Positions 61,372-64,000 of a DNA stretch of 64,000 nucleotides are shown here, piece after piece. Every line of letters begins with the position of its first letter. The first letter of the stretch is position 1. The stretch lies in the NCBI RefSeq assembly GCF_020781835.1, contig NZ_JAJGNJ010000001.1, forward strand, positions 62,001-126,000. The letters run 5' to 3'. This DNA comes from Microbacterium testaceum. GTDB taxonomy: Bacteria; Actinomycetota; Actinomycetes; Actinomycetales; Microbacteriaceae. Position numbers and translations under genes: made by a program. Under the pieces are notes generated by a model. The model ran no database searches. It was not told the origin of the DNA and saw nothing but the letters and a program-made list of their open reading frames with translations.

Positions 61372-62492
61372 GCCGGAACACCTCCCGGCAGGATCACCGC
61401 GCGCCCGACCGCACCGGCGGCGAGCGCGGCGAACGCCTCGTTGACGCCATGGAGCGGGTACCGGGTGCCGATGAGTTCGTCCAGCGGCAGGAGACCGGCG
61501 CGGTAGAGCTCGAAGATCGCGGGGAGGTCGAGTGCCGGCACGGACGAGCCGTACAGCGATCCGATGATCTTCTTCTGCCGCTGCACCAGCTCGTTGATCG
61601 GCACCTCGAAGGTCTGCCCGACAGCACCGAGCCCGACCGCGACCGCGGTGCCGAGCGGCCGCAGCATCCGGACCGCGGTGGTGAGGGTCTCGGGCCGCCC
61701 GACGGCCTCGACGGCCCACGCCACCCCGCCGGGCGCGATCGCGAGCACGTCGTCGACGGGATCGCCCTCCCCCGCGCGTACGGTGTGCGTCGCGCCGAGG
61801 CGACGGGCGAGCGCGAGCTTGTCCTCGTCGACGTCGACGGCGATGAGCGGGTGGGCGCCGGAGAGCTTCGCGCCCATGATGGCGGCCAAGCCCACACCGC
61901 CCACACCGATCACGACGACGGGCTCGCCCAGGCACCGGCCGATGACGTTGCGCGCGACCCCGACACCGGTGATCACAGCGCAGCCGGCGATGGCGGCGAT
62001 CTCGGCGGGGATGTCGTCGGGCACGGGCACGACGCTGCGCTCGTGGACGACGACCCGCTCGGCGAAGCTCGACGCCCCGAGCAGGTGGTGCACGGGGCCG
62101 TCGGTGTCGCGCATGCGCGTCGTGCCGTCGAGCAGACCGCCGGACTGCGCCTGGATCGCACCCATCTCGCACATGATCGGGGCGCCGACGATGCATTGAC
62201 GGCATCGCCCGCAGTTCGGGCGCCAGAGCAGCGCGACCCGGTCACCGACGCGGATCGCGCCGCTCGTCCGCTCACCGACCGCCCGCACGCGTCCCGCACC
62301 CTCGTGCCCCGGCACCACAGGGAGGGGGCACCGTAGCTCTCCTCGGAGATAGTGCAGGTCGGAGTGACACACTCCGGCGGCCTCGATCTCGACGAGGATC
62401 TCCTCCGGACCGGGGCCGGCGAGCTCGATCTGCTCGATCCGCGGCGCTTCGCCGACCTCCCGGAGGACGGCGGCATGGATCAGGGATGACAT
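61368..62492 (-). CDS. Zinc-dependent alcohol dehydrogenase
   Basis: A 374-residue medium-chain dehydrogenase. Catalytic zinc ligands in AAGVCHSDLHYLRG, PGHEGAGRVRAVGE and AGCAVITGVG; structural zinc cysteines in RPNCGRCRQCIVGAPIMC; NAD loop VVVIGVGGVGLAAIMGAKL. It probably oxidises an aldehyde or alcohol intermediate of the pathway, or an unrelated alcohol. ATG 62492 follows AAGGAG by 6 bases, within the 16-base gap to the dehydratase gene upstream. Confidence 0.92.
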   Translation of the reverse strand: MSSLIHAAVLREVGEAPRIEQIELAGPGPEEILVEIEAAGVCHSDLHYLRGELRCPLPVVPGHEGAGRVRAVGERTSGAIRVGDRVALLWRPNCGRCRQCIVGAPIMCEMGAIQAQSGGLLDGTTRMRDTDGPVHHLLGASSFAERVVVHERSVVPVPDDIPAEIAAIAGCAVITGVGVARNVIGRCLGEPVVVIGVGGVGLAAIMGAKLSGAHPLIAVDVDEDKLALARRLGATHTVRAGEGDPVDDVLAIAPGGVAWAVEAVGRPETLTTAVRMLRPLGTAVAVGLGAVGQTFEVPINELVQRQKKIIGSLYGSSVPALDLPAIFELYRAGLLPLDELIGTRYPLHGVNEAFAALAAGAVGRAVILPGGVPA

Positions 62493-62508
62493 CGGGGCTC
62501 CTTCGGGG

Positions 62509-64000
62509 TCAGTGGGACTCGCGCATGACGGCCGGTCCGGTCGCCCCGACGAGGAAGTCGAGGTCGGCCCCGGTGTCGGCCTGACCGACGTGCGCGACGT
62601 ACAGCTGCTCCCACCCGCGCCGCGGGGCGGCATAGGCCTCAGACGCCCCCGCCGCGGGTTCGCGGGCGCCCAGTTCCTCGTCCGAGACCAGCATCCGAAG
62701 GCTTCGGGCCGCCACGTCGAGCTCGATCACGTCACCGTCACGCACGAGCGCGAGGGGACCCCCGGCCGCGGCTTCGGGGGCCACGTGCAGCACGACGGTG
62801 CCGTACGCGGTCCCGCTCATGCGTCCGTCGCAGATGCGGACCATGTCGCGCACCCCGCGCTCGAGGAGCTTCCGCGGAAGCGGCATGTTCGCCACCTCGG
62901 GCATGCCGGGGTAGCCCCGCGGCCCGCACCCGCGCAGCACGAGCACGGAGTTCTCGTCGACGACGAGATCGGGGTCGTCGATGCGTGCACGCATGTCCTC
63001 GACGGAGTCGAACACGACGGCGGGACCGCGGTGACGCAGCAGGGCGGGGGTGGCCGCGGCGGGCTTGATGATCGCGCCCGATGGCGCGAGGTTCCCGCGC
63101 AGCACGACGATCCCGGCATCCGGGAGAAGGGGTGCGTCCGCGGTGCGGATGACGCTGCGGTCCCAGACCTCGTGCGCGTCGAGCTCGTCGACGAACGGGC
63201 GGCCGGCGACGGTGATCGCGGTGGGGTCGAGCCGATCCCGCACCTCCCGCAGGACCGCGAGGTAGCCGCCGGCGCGGAACAGGTCCTCCATGAGGTACGT
63301 GCCCGCGGGCTGCAGGTTCACCAAGAGGGGCACACCCTCACCGATCGCGTCGAAGTCGTCGAGGGTCAGGTCGACGCCGAGGCGCCCGGCGATGGCGAGC
63401 AGGTGGACGACGGCGTTGGTCGACCCGCCGATCGCGGCGAGCGCGACGATCGCGTTGTGGAACGAGGCCTTCGTCATGACATCCGCGGGGGTCAGTCCCT
63501 CGCGCGCGAGCTCGACGATGCGCCGACCGGTCGCGTGCGCGTACTCCAGCAGGCGACTGTCGGGCGCCGGGATGCCGGCGATCCCGGGCAGCGTCATGCC
63601 GAGGGCCTCGGCCATGAACGCCATCGTCGAGGCGGTGCCCATCGTGTTGCAGTGACCGCGGCTGCGGATCATCGACGACTCCGTCGAGCGGAAGACGTCG
63701 CCCGCCAGACCGCCCGCGCGCACCTCCTCGCTGAGCTTCCACACGTCGGTGCCGCAGCCGAGGGGCGCACCTCGGAACGTGCCGTTGAGCATCGGTCCGC
63801 CGGGGACGACGATCGCCGGGATGCCGACCGACGAGGCCGCCATGAGGAGCGCGGGGATCGTCTTGTCGCACCCGCCGAGGAGGACCACCGCGTCGACGGG
63901 GTTGGCGCGGAGGAGCTCCTCGGCGGCCATCGCGGCCATGTTGCGCCACAGCATCGCGGTCGTGCGGACGGTCGTCTCGCCGATCGACACCATCGGCAGG
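62509..64000 (-). CDS. IlvD/Edd-family sugar acid dehydratase, 5' end outside window
   Basis: A dehydratase with an iron-sulphur cluster that removes water from an aldonate to give a 2-keto-3-deoxy sugar acid. The visible 497 residues include cluster and active-site segments VVLLGGCDKTIPALLMAASS, RSRGHCNTMGTASTMAFMAE and ICDGRMSGTAYGTVVL. The beginning of the protein (about 70 residues in relatives) lies beyond base 64000. First visible gene of the operon dehydratase-alcohol dehydrogenase-SDR-lactonase. L-arabonate, D-xylonate or galactonate are plausible substrates; IlvD itself is less likely given the neighbours. Confidence 0.9.
   Translation of the reverse strand, partial: LPMVSIGETTVRTTAMLWRNMAAMAAEELLRANPVDAVVLLGGCDKTIPALLMAASSVGIPAIVVPGGPMLNGTFRGAPLGCGTDVWKLSEEVRAGGLAGDVFRSTESSMIRSRGHCNTMGTASTMAFMAEALGMTLPGIAGIPAPDSRLLEYAHATGRRIVELAREGLTPADVMTKASFHNAIVALAAIGGSTNAVVHLLAIAGRLGVDLTLDDFDAIGEGVPLLVNLQPAGTYLMEDLFRAGGYLAVLREVRDRLDPTAITVAGRPFVDELDAHEVWDRSVIRTADAPLLPDAGIVVLRGNLAPSGAIIKPAAATPALLRHRGPAVVFDSVEDMRARIDDPDLVVDENSVLVLRGCGPRGYPGMPEVANMPLPRKLLERGVRDMVRICDGRMSGTAYGTVVLHVAPEAAAGGPLALVRDGDVIELDVAARSLRMLVSDEELGAREPAAGASEAYAAPRRGWEQLYVAHVGQADTGADLDFLVGATGPAVMRESH

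Overview
The window is about 64 kb of very GC-rich DNA (GC above 70% by eye). Genes are tightly packed, GTG starts are common, and ATGA/GTGA stop-start overlaps link the genes of operons. Gene content (binding-protein sugar transporters with LacI and ROK regulators, AraBAD and XylAB, a two-gene Wzx/Wzy glycan locus, DUF6510) and the recurring word GGATGCC suggest an actinobacterium of the Microbacteriaceae, most likely Microbacterium or a close relative. This is inferred from style and content; no marker gene such as rRNA is present. No tRNA, rRNA, CRISPR array, phage or transposase gene was seen.

Layout. 1-2.2 kb: homocysteine methyltransferase (cut by the window edge), a MarR regulator and glycerate kinase. 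2.3-9.0 kb: a LacI regulator divergent from a binding protein-permease-permease-GH3 beta-glycosidase operon. 9.1-11.1 kb: dGTPase-like HD hydrolase and a small lipoprotein. 11.1-11.7 kb: a gene-free repeat zone. 11.7-16.8 kb: araD-araB-araA with a LacI regulator and a perfect 16-bp palindromic operator candidate. 16.9-20.4 kb: an unrecognised gene, then xylB and xylA. 20.5-24.7 kb: esterase, glutathione peroxidase, ROK regulator, alditol oxidase. 24.8-32.0 kb: first glycan locus (nucleotidyltransferase-like protein, Wzy-like polymerase, Wzx-like flippase, epimerase, two glycosyltransferases). 32.0-36.1 kb: SDR dehydrogenase, then an unusual fusion of an alpha/beta hydrolase with a gluconate-2-dehydrogenase subunit-3-like domain, coupled to a GMC oxidoreductase. 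36.1-37.25 kb: repeat clusters around a small LysR-HTH protein. 37.25-40.0 kb: ABC-F ATPase and mannose-6-phosphate isomerase. 40.1-47.6 kb: second glycan locus (WcbI-like protein, a two-domain glycosyltransferase, four overlapping glycosyltransferase genes). 47.7-55.3 kb: a GH13 glucosidase and its ABC transporter, divergent ROK regulator, and a second GH13 enzyme. 55.4-59.7 kb: flavin reductase, DUF808 membrane protein, MauE-thioredoxin fusion, and a three-gene molybdopterin oxidoreductase operon. 59.7-64 kb: a dehydratase-alcohol dehydrogenase-SDR-lactonase operon for oxidative sugar breakdown, cut at the right edge.

Together the genes describe a plant-polymer and sugar scavenger. Oligosaccharides enter by two ABC transporters that lack their own ATPase gene, are cut by GH3 and GH13 enzymes, and pentoses go to xylulose-5-phosphate through AraBAD and XylAB. 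An oxidative route (lactonase, dehydratase) and flavin oxidases run in parallel, and two loci build surface glycans.

The least explained material lies mostly between genes. There are several families of nested palindromes of 52 to 70 bp (named A to E here), often next to short tandem repeats. One family A copy is read in frame inside the linker of a two-domain glycosyltransferase. I regard this as the strongest candidate for something undescribed.
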